Shown here in pieces: positions 25,229-33,553 of a stretch of DNA of 64,000 nt (within the stretch, counting starts at the first letter, position 1; every line of letters starts with the position of its first letter). Made by a program: the position numbers and the translations under genes. The notes beneath the pieces are model-generated. The model was not told where the DNA came from and did not search any database. It saw nothing but the letters and a program-made list of their open reading frames with translations. Source of the stretch: Pseudomonas fluorescens NCIMB 11764 (lineage in GTDB: Bacteria; Pseudomonadota; Gammaproteobacteria; Pseudomonadales; Pseudomonadaceae); NCBI RefSeq assembly GCF_000293885.2, contig NZ_CP010945.1, positions 2,624,001 to 2,688,000 on the forward strand, read 5' to 3'.

Positions 25229-25311
25229 AGTCTCGGCTGCCTTTGGCTTGTGTGTCGAATCGGAGCCGCCTGTAATAGCCGTCGCTGATCCGTGTGGGAA
25301 AAGGACCTGAT

Positions 25312-26154
25312 ATGAACGAGCAAATGCGCAATTCCTTCGCTTCAGTGGCGCCGCCTATCGTCGCGTCGCCCGCCAAGCGAATCCAGGCCCTGACCGGCGA
25401 CCCGGATTTCATGACTTCACTGGCCCGAGGCCTGGCCGTGGTGCAAGCGTTCCAGGAGCGCAAACGGCACCTGACCATCGCCCAGATCAGTCACCGCACG
25501 GAAATTCCCCGCGCCGCCGTGCGACGTTGCCTGCACACCCTGATCAAACTCGGCTACGCCACCACCGACGGTCGCACCTATTCACTGCTGCCCAAAGTGC
25601 TGACCCTCGGTCATGCCTACCTGTCCTCGACCCCGCTGGCGGTCTCTGCCCAACCTTACCTCGACCGCATGAGCGAACAACTCCACGAGGCCTGCAACAT
25701 GGCCACGCTGGAAGGCGATGACATTTTGTACATCGCTCGCTCGGCGACGACTCAGCGGCTGATTTCCGTCGACCTGTCGGTAGGCGGACGCCTGCCGGCC
25801 TATTGCACGTCCATGGGCAGGATTCTTCTCGCGGCACTGGATGACACGTCGCTGCGCGAGTACCTCGACCACGCAGACCTGCAAGCCAAGACCAGCCGCA
25901 CCTTGCACACTCCCGAAGCGTTGCTCGAATGCCTGCAGGAAGTACGGCAGCAAGGCTGGTGCATCGTCGATCAGGAACTGGAACAAGGCCTGCGCTCGAT
26001 TGCTGTTCCGGTGTACGACGCTTCCGGGCAAGTCGTGGCGGCGCTCAACGTCAGCACGCACGCCGGTCGGGTCAGCCGCAACGAGCTGGAGCAACGGTTC
26101 CTGCCGGGTCTGCTGGCGGCCAGCCGTAACCTCAGCGCCCAGCTGTTTGCCTAA
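25312..26154 (+). CDS. pcaR: IclR-family regulator PcaR
   Basis: A 280-residue IclR-type regulator. It has an N-terminal winged HTH (TIAQISHRTEIPRAAVRRCLHTLIKLGYA, about residues 50-80) and a C-terminal ligand domain with the conserved YCTSMGRILLAAL and AVPVYDASGQVVAALNVS segments. In P. putida PcaR activates the pca genes in response to beta-ketoadipate. The start MNEQMRN at 25312 has AAAGGA at good spacing. It heads the pca cluster; PcaR boxes lie in front of it, before pcaK and before pcaI. Confidence 0.95.
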   Translation: MNEQMRNSFASVAPPIVASPAKRIQALTGDPDFMTSLARGLAVVQAFQERKRHLTIAQISHRTEIPRAAVRRCLHTLIKLGYATTDGRTYSLLPKVLTLGHAYLSSTPLAVSAQPYLDRMSEQLHEACNMATLEGDDILYIARSATTQRLISVDLSVGGRLPAYCTSMGRILLAALDDTSLREYLDHADLQAKTSRTLHTPEALLECLQEVRQQGWCIVDQELEQGLRSIAVPVYDASGQVVAALNVSTHAGRVSRNELEQRFLPGLLAASRNLSAQLFA

Positions 26155-26157
26155 GCT

Positions 26158-26172
26158 GTTCGATAATCGCCC
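26158..26172. promoter_or_regulatory. PcaR box upstream of pcaK
   Basis: GTTCGATAATCGCCC repeats the sequence of the box at 25214 exactly, immediately after the pcaR stop and about 110 bp before pcaK. Confidence 0.85.
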
Positions 26173-26271
26173 AGACTCGCGTTTAACGAATTGACGCACT
26201 TTCCCCAGGCTCACTAATGTCGCGGCAGCGCCAGCTCAGGCTGGCACCTGTCCGACTGCGTTCTTGCGTGG

Positions 26272-26282
26272 AATAAAAATAA
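26272..26282 (+). promoter_or_regulatory. Candidate Hfq/Crc (CA) motif at the pcaK start
   Basis: AATAAAAATAA, fitting the AANAANAA motif recognised by Hfq with Crc, overlaps the place where the pcaK ribosome site should be and touches the ATG. This suggests carbon catabolite repression of pcaK translation, as is known for pcaK in P. putida. Confidence 0.55.
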
Positions 26283-27628
26283 TGAACCAGCCTCAGTCTG
26301 CTGTAGGTAACTGCCTCGACGTGCAGTCCTTCATCAATGCTCAACCCATCTCGCGCTACCAGTGGCGAGTGGTGATCCTGTGTTTCCTGATTGTTTTCCT
26401 CGATGGCCTCGACACCGCGGCCATGGGCTTCATCGCGCCGGCACTCTCCCAGGACTGGGGCATCGATCGCGCCAGCCTTGGCCCGGTGATGAGTGCGGCG
26501 TTGATCGGCATGGTCTTCGGCGCACTGGGTTCCGGGCCGTTGGCTGACCGCTTCGGACGAAAAGTCGTACTGGTGGGCGCGGTGCTGTTGTTCGGCGCCT
26601 TCAGCCTGGCCTCGGCCTACAGCAGCAACGTCGATCAGTTGCTGGTGTTGCGCTTTCTGACCGGCCTGGGCCTTGGCGCCGGGATGCCGAACGCTACGAC
26701 ATTGCTGTCGGAATACACCCCGGAGCGCAAAAAATCCCTGCTGGTGACCAGCATGTTCTGCGGCTTCAACCTCGGCATGGCCGGTGGCGGATTCATTTCG
26801 GCCAAGCTGATTCCGGCGTTCGGCTGGCACAGCCTGCTGTTGATCGGCGGAATTCTGCCGCTGATCCTTGCCGTCGTCTTGTTGTTCTGGCTGCCGGAGT
26901 CGGCGCGTTACCTGGTCGTGCGCAATCGCGGCACCGACAAAGTGCGCCAGGCGCTGGCGCCAATCGATCCGACGGTCGTCGCTCAAGCATCCAGCTTCAG
27001 CGTACCCGAACAGAAAACCGTGAAGGCCCGTAACGTGTTTGCGGTGATCTTCTCCGGCACCTACAGCACCGGCACCTTGTTGTTATGGCTGACCTACTTC
27101 ATGGGCCTGGTGATCGTTTACCTGTTGACCAGTTGGCTGCCGACGCTGATGCGTGACAGTGGCGCGAGCATGGAACAGGCGGCATTCATCGGCGCGCTGT
27201 TCCAGTTCGGCGGCGTATTGAGCGCGGTGGGCGTGGGCTGGGCGATGGACCGGTTCAATCCGCACAAGGTCATCGGTACTTTCTACTTGCTGGCCGGGGT
27301 GTTTGCCTACGCGGTAGGGCAGAGCCTGGGCAACATCACGCTATTGGCAACCCTGGTGCTGGTGGCCGGGATGTGTGTCAACGGCGCGCAATCGGCGATG
27401 CCTTCTTTGGCGGCGCGTTTTTACCCGACTCAAGGTCGGGCGACCGGTGTGTCGTGGATGCTCGGGATTGGCCGGTTCGGCGCAATTCTGGGGGCGTGGA
27501 TGGGCGCGACCTTGCTGGGGTTGGGCTGGAACTTTGAACAAGTGCTGACGGCGTTGGTGATTCCGGCGGCCTTGGCGACGACGGCGGTGGTGATCAAGGG
27601 CATGGTCAGTCATGCGGATGCGACCTGA
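26282..27628 (+). CDS. pcaK: 4-Hydroxybenzoate/protocatechuate MFS transporter PcaK
   Basis: A 448-residue inner-membrane symporter of the aromatic acid:H+ symporter family, also linked to chemotaxis to aromatic acids in P. putida. The span-1 motif is DGLD with Asp at residues 41 and 44, the positions essential in the P. putida protein; the loop 2-3 motif GPLADRFGRKVVL follows. Twelve spans are expected. The start MNQPQSAV has no strong Shine-Dalgarno but an A-rich leader (see CA motif). It follows a PcaR box and precedes pcaIJF. Confidence 0.94.
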   Translation: MNQPQSAVGNCLDVQSFINAQPISRYQWRVVILCFLIVFLDGLDTAAMGFIAPALSQDWGIDRASLGPVMSAALIGMVFGALGSGPLADRFGRKVVLVGAVLLFGAFSLASAYSSNVDQLLVLRFLTGLGLGAGMPNATTLLSEYTPERKKSLLVTSMFCGFNLGMAGGGFISAKLIPAFGWHSLLLIGGILPLILAVVLLFWLPESARYLVVRNRGTDKVRQALAPIDPTVVAQASSFSVPEQKTVKARNVFAVIFSGTYSTGTLLLWLTYFMGLVIVYLLTSWLPTLMRDSGASMEQAAFIGALFQFGGVLSAVGVGWAMDRFNPHKVIGTFYLLAGVFAYAVGQSLGNITLLATLVLVAGMCVNGAQSAMPSLAARFYPTQGRATGVSWMLGIGRFGAILGAWMGATLLGLGWNFEQVLTALVIPAALATTAVVIKGMVSHADAT

Positions 27629-27687
27629 TTCTGGATTGAAATTGATCTTTTGACAGGCGATGGAGAACGATAGCGAGACAACAATAT

Positions 27688-27718
27688 GTTCGATAAACGA
27701 ACACTTAGTCGATTATCG
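27688..27718. promoter_or_regulatory. PcaR box upstream of pcaI
   Basis: GTTCGATAAACGAAC (27688-27702), followed by GATTATCG (27711-27718), forms a variant of the PcaR box with an inverted half-site, about 105-135 bp before pcaI. This would give pcaIJF its own PcaR-dependent promoter. Confidence 0.7.
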
Positions 27719-27821
27719 GATTGTTTGGCGTTTTGCACAGGCTTAACCTTCAGTCATTCCGGCGCGCGCATCGCGTCGTTTCCTACCACTGTCGGTTCAC
27801 AACAAAACGGGAGCCTGCCCC

Positions 27822-28679
27822 ATGGCTGAAATCCTTTCGCTGCACGACGCGGTGAAGCAATTCGTCAACGACGGCGATACCGTCGCGCTCGAAGGCTTCA
27901 CTCACCTGATCCCTACGGCGGCGGGTCACGAAATCATTCGTCAGGGCAAGAAAGATCTGACGCTGGTACGGATGACGCCTGACCTGATCTACGACCAGTT
28001 GATTGGCGCCGGTTGTGCTCGCAAGCTGATTTTCTCCTGGGGCGGCAACCCGGGTGTCGGTTCGCTGCACCGTCTGCGTGACGCAGTCGAGAAGCAGTGG
28101 CCGCACGCGCTGGAAATCGAAGAACACAGCCACGCCGACCTGGCAAATGCCTACGTCGCTGGCGCCTCCGGCCTGCCGTTCGCGGTGTTGCGTGCCTACG
28201 CCGGCTCCGACCTGCCGAAGGTCAACCCGCTGATCAAGAGCGTCACTTGCCCGTTCACCGGTGAAGTATTGGCGGCGGTGCCTTCGGTGCGTCCGGACAT
28301 CACCGTGATCCACGCGCAAAAAGCCGACCGTAAAGGCAACGTGTTGCTGTGGGGCATTCTCGGCGTGCAGAAAGAAGCCGCACTGGCCGCCAAGCGTTGC
28401 ATCGTCACCGTCGAAGAAATCGTCGACGACCTCAACGCACCGATGAACTCCTGTGTACTGCCGACGTGGGCCTTGAGCGCGGTTTGCCACGTTCCTGGCG
28501 GCGCGCATCCGTCCTACGCTCACGGTTACAACGAGCGCGATAACCGTTTCTATCAGGCCTGGGACCCGATTGCCCGCGACCGTGACACCTTCACCGCGTG
28601 GATCAACGAATACATCCATGGCTGCGCTGACTTCAGCGAGTTCCAGGCCAAGCTGGCCGCTGCATCGGACGCGAAGTAA
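27822..28679 (+). CDS. pcaI: 3-Oxoadipate CoA-transferase subunit A
   Basis: The 285-residue alpha subunit of 3-oxoadipate:succinyl-CoA transferase. It has VALEGFTHLIPTAAGHEIIR near the N-terminus and the glycine-rich CoA-binding region FSWGGNPGVGSLHR. The length matches the long CatI-type subunit rather than the roughly 230-residue PcaI of P. putida, so catI is an alternative name. GGGAGC precedes the ATG at 27822. TAATG overlap with the next gene indicates coupled translation of the two subunits. Confidence 0.92.
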   Translation: MAEILSLHDAVKQFVNDGDTVALEGFTHLIPTAAGHEIIRQGKKDLTLVRMTPDLIYDQLIGAGCARKLIFSWGGNPGVGSLHRLRDAVEKQWPHALEIEEHSHADLANAYVAGASGLPFAVLRAYAGSDLPKVNPLIKSVTCPFTGEVLAAVPSVRPDITVIHAQKADRKGNVLLWGILGVQKEAALAAKRCIVTVEEIVDDLNAPMNSCVLPTWALSAVCHVPGGAHPSYAHGYNERDNRFYQAWDPIARDRDTFTAWINEYIHGCADFSEFQAKLAAASDAK

Positions 28680-29458
28680 TGACTTACACCACCAATGAAA
28701 TGATGACCGTCGCCGCTGCTCGCCGATTGAAGAACGGTTCGGTGTGCTTCGTCGGTATCGGGCTGCCGTCGAAAGCGGCCAACCTGGCGCGGCTGACGTC
28801 CTCGCCGGATGTAGTCCTTATCTACGAATCGGGTCCGATTGGTGCCAAGCCGAGCGTACTGCCGCTGTCGATCGGTGACGGTGAACTGGCGGAAACCGCT
28901 GACACCGTCGTGCCGACCGGTGAGATTTTTCGCTACTGGCTGCAGGGCGGGCGCATCGACGTCGGTTTCCTCGGCGCCGCGCAAGTCGACCGTTTCGGCA
29001 ACATCAACACCACGGTGGTGGGTGACTACCACGCACCAAAAGTCCGTCTGCCGGGTGCCGGTGGTGCGCCGGAGATTGCAGGCTCGGCCAAAAGCGTCTT
29101 GATCATTCTTAAACAGTCGGCGCGCTCCTTCGTCGACAAGCTCGACTTCATCACCTCGGTCGGCCATGGCGAGGGCGGTGATTCGCGCAAGCGTCTCGGT
29201 CTGCCAGGCGCCGGTCCGGTTGGCATCATCACCGACCTGTGCATCATGGAACCGGAAGCGGGTACTCATGAATTCGTGGTCACTGCGTTGCACCCTGGCG
29301 TGACCCGTGAGCAAGTGACCGCCGCGACAGGTTGGGCCATTCGTTTCGCCGAGACAGTTGAAAACACCGCCGAGCCCACCGAGGTCGAACTGAAAGCGCT
29401 AAGGGATCTGGAAGCCCGCACCGCTGCCGCCCACGGCCAAGCACCTGGAGAAGCGTGA
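28679..29458 (+). CDS. pcaJ: 3-Oxoadipate CoA-transferase subunit B
   Basis: The 259-residue beta subunit. The catalytic Glu, which forms the enzyme-CoA thioester, is probably E50 in [10 protein letters not shown]. The glycine-rich GVGLP-like loop appears as [14 protein letters not shown]. As with subunit A, the length suits the CatJ type. Its start overlaps the pcaI stop and its stop overlaps the pcaF start, so pcaIJF is one tightly coupled unit converting 3-oxoadipate to its CoA ester and then to acetyl-CoA plus succinyl-CoA. Confidence 0.93.
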   Translation: MTYTTNEMMTVAAARRLKNGSVCFVGIGLPSKAANLARLTSSPDVVLIYESGPIGAKPSVLPLSIGDGELAETADTVVPTGEIFRYWLQGGRIDVGFLGAAQVDRFGNINTTVVGDYHAPKVRLPGAGGAPEIAGSAKSVLIILKQSARSFVDKLDFITSVGHGEGGDSRKRLGLPGAGPVGIITDLCIMEPEAGTHEFVVTALHPGVTREQVTAATGWAIRFAETVENTAEPTEVELKALRDLEARTAAAHGQAPGEA

Positions 29459-30660
29459 TGCGTGATGTTTATATCTGCGACGCGATTCGCACCCCCATCG
29501 GCCGTTTCGGCGGTGGCCTGTCGACGGTTCGCGCCGACGATCTGGCCGCCGTGCCGATCAAGGCGTTGATGGAACGCAACCCTTCGGTGGACTGGAATGC
29601 AGTGGACGAGGTGTTCCTCGGCTGCGCCAACCAGGCCGGCGAAGACAACCGCAACGTGGCGCGCATGGCGCTGCTGCTGGCGGGCCTGCCGGAAACGATT
29701 CCGGGCGTGACCCTCAATCGCCTCTGTGCTTCGGGCATGGATGCCATCGGCACCGCGTTCCGTGCCATCGCCAGCGGCGAAATGGAACTGGCGATTGCCG
29801 GCGGCGTCGAGTCGATGTCCCGCGCGCCGTTCGTGATGGGCAAGGCGGATGCGGCGTTCTCGCGCAACATGAAGCTGGAAGACACCACCATCGGCTGGCG
29901 CTTCATCAACCCGTTGATGAAAGCCCAATACGGTGTCGATGCGATGCCGCAGACCGCGGACAACGTGGCGGACGATTACGAAGTGTCCCGCGAGGATCAG
30001 GACGCTTTTGCACTGCGCAGTCAGCAGCGGACAGCCGCCGCGCAAGCGGCAGGATTTTTCGCTGAAGAAATCGTCGAAGTGCGCGTTGCCCACAAGAAGG
30101 GTGAAACCGTCGTCAGCCAGGACGAGCATCCTCGCGCCGACACGACGCTGGAAACCCTGGCCAGACTGAAACCGGTCAATGGTCCCGAAAAAACCGTCAC
30201 CGCCGGCAACGCGTCGGGTGTGAACGACGGTGCTGCAGCGCTGATCCTGGCCTCGGCCGAGGCGGTGAAAAAACACGGTCTGACCGCTCGCGCCAAAGTG
30301 CTGGGCATGGCGAGTGCCGGCGTTGCACCGCGGGTCATGGGCATCGGCCCGGTCCCGGCGGTGCGCAAGCTGACTGAGCGCCTGGGCCTTGCCGTCGGCG
30401 ATTTCGACGTGATCGAACTCAACGAAGCCTTCGCCAGCCAAGGCTTGGCGGTGTTGCGAGAACTGGGGCTGGCGGACGACGCGGCTCAGGTCAACCCGAA
30501 CGGTGGTGCCATTGCCTTGGGCCATCCGTTGGGCATGAGCGGTGCGCGTCTGGTGCTGACGGCGCTGCATCAGCTGGAAAAAACCGGTGGCAAGAAAGGT
30601 CTGGCGACCATGTGTGTCGGCGTCGGCCAGGGGCTGGCCTTGGCGATCGAACGCGTCTGA
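29458..30660 (+). CDS. pcaF: 3-Oxoadipyl-CoA thiolase PcaF
   Basis: A 400-residue thiolase that cleaves 3-oxoadipyl-CoA to succinyl-CoA and acetyl-CoA, the last step of the pathway. The active-site residues are C90 ([11 protein letters not shown]), H356 (GHPLGMSG) and C386 (TMCVGVGQG), with NEAFASQ also present. The ATG at 29458 overlaps the pcaJ stop; a GTG one codon earlier is also in frame. Length is that of standard PcaF. Confidence 0.96.
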   Translation: MRDVYICDAIRTPIGRFGGGLSTVRADDLAAVPIKALMERNPSVDWNAVDEVFLGCANQAGEDNRNVARMALLLAGLPETIPGVTLNRLCASGMDAIGTAFRAIASGEMELAIAGGVESMSRAPFVMGKADAAFSRNMKLEDTTIGWRFINPLMKAQYGVDAMPQTADNVADDYEVSREDQDAFALRSQQRTAAAQAAGFFAEEIVEVRVAHKKGETVVSQDEHPRADTTLETLARLKPVNGPEKTVTAGNASGVNDGAAALILASAEAVKKHGLTARAKVLGMASAGVAPRVMGIGPVPAVRKLTERLGLAVGDFDVIELNEAFASQGLAVLRELGLADDAAQVNPNGGAIALGHPLGMSGARLVLTALHQLEKTGGKKGLATMCVGVGQGLALAIERV

Positions 30661-30674
30661 CGCGCAGCTGTGAT

Positions 30675-30682
30675 AATAAGAA
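30675..30682 (+). promoter_or_regulatory. Candidate Hfq/Crc (CA) motif before pcaH
   Basis: AATAAGAA fits AANAANAA and sits directly before the GAGGAAA ribosome site of pcaH, where Hfq/Crc binding could block translation. Confidence 0.4.
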
Positions 30683-30696
30683 CTGAGGAAAGCGAA

Positions 30697-31401
30697 ATGA
30701 CTGACAAGCCTGGTTACCGTCGCCCGCAGGAAGGCACCCAGCCGGACTACCTGCACCCGACTTATCAATCGACCAACCTGCGCTCGCCGTCCAAGCCGTT
30801 GGTGTTTCTGCCCCATTCGTTGTCGGAAATTACCGGCCCGACGGTCGGTGCCGAGCGCGTCAGCGAGAAGGACAACGACCTGACCGCGCAGCACACGGGC
30901 GAGCCATTGGGCGAACGCATCATCATTCACGGCCGCGTGCTGGATGAAAACGGTCTGCCGGTGCCGGGGATTCTGGTGGAGATCTGGCAGGCCAACGCCG
31001 CCGGGCGCTACAACCATGCCCGCGACCTGCATGACGCACCGCTGGACCCGAACTTCACTGGCACCGGCCGCACGGTGACCGACGCCGATGGCTGGTATCA
31101 ATTCCAGACCATCAAGCCCGGCGCTTACCCGTGGGGCAACCACCACAATGCCTGGCGTCCGGCGCACATCCATTTCTCGCTGTTCGGGCCGAGCATTCTG
31201 ACGCGGCTGGTCACGCAGATGTATTTCCCCGGCGACCCGCTTCTTGCGTATGACCCGATCTACAACTGCGTGCCGGACACCCGCGCCAAAGAGCGCCTGA
31301 TCGCCGTTTTCGACCTGGAAAAAACCATCCCTTCCTACGCCCTCGGTTATCGCTGGGACATCGTCTTGCGCGGCCGCGATGCCACGCCGATGGAGAAATA
31401 A
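30697..31401 (+). CDS. pcaH: Protocatechuate 3,4-dioxygenase beta subunit
   Basis: The 234-residue catalytic, iron-binding subunit that opens protocatechuate by intradiol cleavage to 3-carboxymuconate. The Fe(III) ligands are recognisable: Tyr in NAAGRYNHA, Tyr in PGAYPWGNHH, and the His pair in RPAHIHFSLFG. WQANAAGRY is the family signature. The start at 30697 follows GAGGAAA. It lies 36 bp after pcaF and two bases before pcaG. Confidence 0.96.
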   Translation: MTDKPGYRRPQEGTQPDYLHPTYQSTNLRSPSKPLVFLPHSLSEITGPTVGAERVSEKDNDLTAQHTGEPLGERIIIHGRVLDENGLPVPGILVEIWQANAAGRYNHARDLHDAPLDPNFTGTGRTVTDADGWYQFQTIKPGAYPWGNHHNAWRPAHIHFSLFGPSILTRLVTQMYFPGDPLLAYDPIYNCVPDTRAKERLIAVFDLEKTIPSYALGYRWDIVLRGRDATPMEK

Positions 31402-31402
31402 G

Positions 31403-31969
31403 ATGACGCTGACTGCGACCACGTCCCACACCGTCGGGCCGTATTACCACATCGGCCTGACCTGGCTGAACCGCGAAAACCTGACCGTCGAGCAAACCCT
31501 GGGCGAGCGCGTGGCGATCACCGGGCAAGTCGTCGATGGCAACGGTGACATCGTCAACGACGCCATGCTGGAAGTCTGGCAGGCCAACGCCGCGGGCAAG
31601 TACGACCACCCCGAAGACGATCAAGACAAACCCCTGGACCCGAACTTCGAAGGCTTTGGCCGGATTCCGGTGGATGCCGAAGGGCGCTTCCGCTTCACTA
31701 CGATCAAGCCGGGCACGGTGCAAGGGCTGAAAGGCACGACCCAGGCGCCGCACCTGGTGGTGCTGGTGTTCGCTCGCGGGTTGGTGAAGCACTTGCTGAC
31801 GCGGATTTATTTTGAGGGCGAGCCGGCGAACGTATCGGATCCGCTGCTGGAGTGCGTGCCGGCTGAGCGTCGCGGTACCTTGCTGGCGAAGCAGGATGCG
31901 AGCGGTGTGTATCAGTGGAATGTGATTTTGCAGGGCACCGACGCCGAGACGGTGTTCTTCGATTATTGA
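31403..31969 (+). CDS. pcaG: Protocatechuate 3,4-dioxygenase alpha subunit
   Basis: The 188-residue structural partner of PcaH. It shares the intradiol-dioxygenase beta-sandwich (HTVGPYYHIG, LEVWQANAAGKYDHP, APHLVVLVFARG) but lacks the HxH iron ligands, as expected for the alpha subunit. The ATG at 31403 starts immediately after the pcaH stop, and the pair must be made together to form the (alpha-beta-Fe) complex. A REPIN follows. Confidence 0.96.
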   Translation: MTLTATTSHTVGPYYHIGLTWLNRENLTVEQTLGERVAITGQVVDGNGDIVNDAMLEVWQANAAGKYDHPEDDQDKPLDPNFEGFGRIPVDAEGRFRFTTIKPGTVQGLKGTTQAPHLVVLVFARGLVKHLLTRIYFEGEPANVSDPLLECVPAERRGTLLAKQDASGVYQWNVILQGTDAETVFFDY

Positions 31970-31986
31970 GTGAAAGCACTACACCT

Positions 31987-32110
31987 GTGGCGAGGGAGCT
32001 TGCTCCCGCTCGGCTGCGAAGCCGTCGTAAAACCGGCTGGCGAGTGACAGAGCACGTTTGAAGGTTTTGGGCTTGCTCCGCAAGCCAGCGGGAGCAAGCT
32101 CCCTCGCCAC
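31987..32110. repeat. REPIN (GTGGCGAGGGAGCTTGCTCCC type)
   Basis: Inverted copies at 31987-32009 and 32088-32110 enclose about 78 bp. It separates pcaG from pcaT and probably ends the pcaHG transcript or stabilises its 3' end. Confidence 0.9.
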
Positions 32111-32203
32111 CGGATGTGTAGCAGGCTTCTGATGAGTGATCTGTGGAACGGGACTGTTGCAAAGTGTGTCTAGACTGTCACTGTCCCCAAAGAGTGAAGA
32201 ACA

Positions 32204-33508
32204 ATGACAACCCCAACCGCGATTCCAGCGCATTACACCGGCGAAGAGCGCAGCAAGCGGATCTTCGCGATTGTCGGCGCCTCGTCCGGCAACCTCGTCG
32301 AATGGTTCGATTTCTACGTCTACGCCTTTTGCGCGATCTACTTTGCGCCCGCGTTTTTTCCGTCCGATAACCCGACCGTGCAACTGGTCAATACGGCAGG
32401 CGTGTTCGCCGCCGGGTTCCTGATGCGACCGATCGGCGGCTGGATTTTCGGCCGTGTCGCGGACAAGCACGGGCGCAAGAATTCGATGCTGATTTCGATT
32501 CTGATGATGTGCTTCGGCTCGTTGCTCATCGCGTGCCTGCCAACCTACAAGGACATCGGCGTCTGGGCGCCGATCATGCTGCTGTTCGCCCGTTTGCTTC
32601 AGGGCTTGTCAGTGGGCGGCGAGTACGGCACCACGGCGACCTACATGAGCGAAGTTGCGCTCAAGGGCCAGCGCGGTTTCTTTGCCTCGTTCCAATACGT
32701 GACGTTGATTGGCGGGCAACTGCTGGCGGTGTCGCTGGTGGTGATCCTGCAACAGTTCCTCACCGAAGATGACCTGCGTGCCTACGGCTGGCGGATCCCG
32801 TTTGTGGTCGGTGCGGTGGCCGCGTTGATTTCGTTGTTCCTGCGTCGCTCGCTGAAAGAAACCACCAGCAAGGAAATGCGCGAGAACAAAGACGCCGGCA
32901 GCATCCGCGCGTTGTTCCGCGACCACAAAGCCGCATTCATTACCGTGCTGGGTTACACCGCCGGGGGCTCGCTGATTTTCTACACCTTCACCACGTACAT
33001 GCAGAAATACCTGGTGAACACCGCCGGCATGCACGCCAAGACGGCGAGCTACATCATGACCGGCGCGCTGTTCCTTTATATGTGCATGCAGCCACTGTTC
33101 GGCATGCTCGCCGACAAGATCGGCCGACGTAATTCGATGCTGTGGTTCGGTGCCTTGGGTACGTTGTTCACCGTGCCGATTCTATTGAGCCTGAAAAGCG
33201 TCAGCAGTCCGTTCCTGGCTTTTGTGTTGATCACCGTGGCGCTGGCAATCGTCAGTTTCTATACCTCCATCAGCGGTCTGGTGAAAGCTGAAATGTTCCC
33301 GCCGGAAGTGCGCGCATTGGGCGTAGGCCTGGCGTACGCGGTGGCGAATGCGATCTTCGGCGGCTCGGCAGAATACGTGGCGCTGAGCCTCAAAGCCGTA
33401 GGCATGGAAAACTCTTTCTACTGGTACGTCACGGTGATGATGGCGGTGGCGTTCCTGTTCAGCCTGCGCTTGCCGAGACAGGCGAAATACCTGCATCACG
33501 ACCTTTGA
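32204..33508 (+). CDS. pcaT: Dicarboxylate MFS transporter PcaT (beta-ketoadipate/alpha-ketoglutarate type)
   Basis: A 434-residue inner-membrane protein of the metabolite:H+ symporter family. [13 protein letters not shown] in span 1 and [21 protein letters not shown] in the 2-3 loop are diagnostic, and [21 protein letters not shown] lies in span 4. It is closely related to KgtP/ShiA-type carriers; the position before pcaB and after pcaHG identifies it as PcaT, the beta-ketoadipate transporter. Twelve spans expected. Probable start of the pcaTBDC transcript. Confidence 0.92.
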   Translation: MTTPTAIPAHYTGEERSKRIFAIVGASSGNLVEWFDFYVYAFCAIYFAPAFFPSDNPTVQLVNTAGVFAAGFLMRPIGGWIFGRVADKHGRKNSMLISILMMCFGSLLIACLPTYKDIGVWAPIMLLFARLLQGLSVGGEYGTTATYMSEVALKGQRGFFASFQYVTLIGGQLLAVSLVVILQQFLTEDDLRAYGWRIPFVVGAVAALISLFLRRSLKETTSKEMRENKDAGSIRALFRDHKAAFITVLGYTAGGSLIFYTFTTYMQKYLVNTAGMHAKTASYIMTGALFLYMCMQPLFGMLADKIGRRNSMLWFGALGTLFTVPILLSLKSVSSPFLAFVLITVALAIVSFYTSISGLVKAEMFPPEVRALGVGLAYAVANAIFGGSAEYVALSLKAVGMENSFYWYVTVMMAVAFLFSLRLPRQAKYLHHDL

Positions 33509-33553
33509 TCCATCTGCGTGGGCCGCACCGGCCCACGCCTTCAGGGACTGTTT

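Larger units (their letters stand above)
24642..25311. other. Long intergenic region before pcaR
   Basis: A 670-bp gap. It contains a possible 27-codon ORF (24722-24805), a 9-bp inverted repeat ATTACATGG/CCATGTAAT at 25095-25103 and 25138-25146, and the PcaR palindrome at 25197-25226. The stretch 24950-25090 is visibly AT-rich. No tRNA or recognised sRNA was found. Confidence 0.5.

Noticed and set aside
29266..31431. Open frame of about 721 codons opposite pcaF and pcaH
   Set aside because: Antisense shadow over several real genes, spanning gene boundaries, with no domain features.
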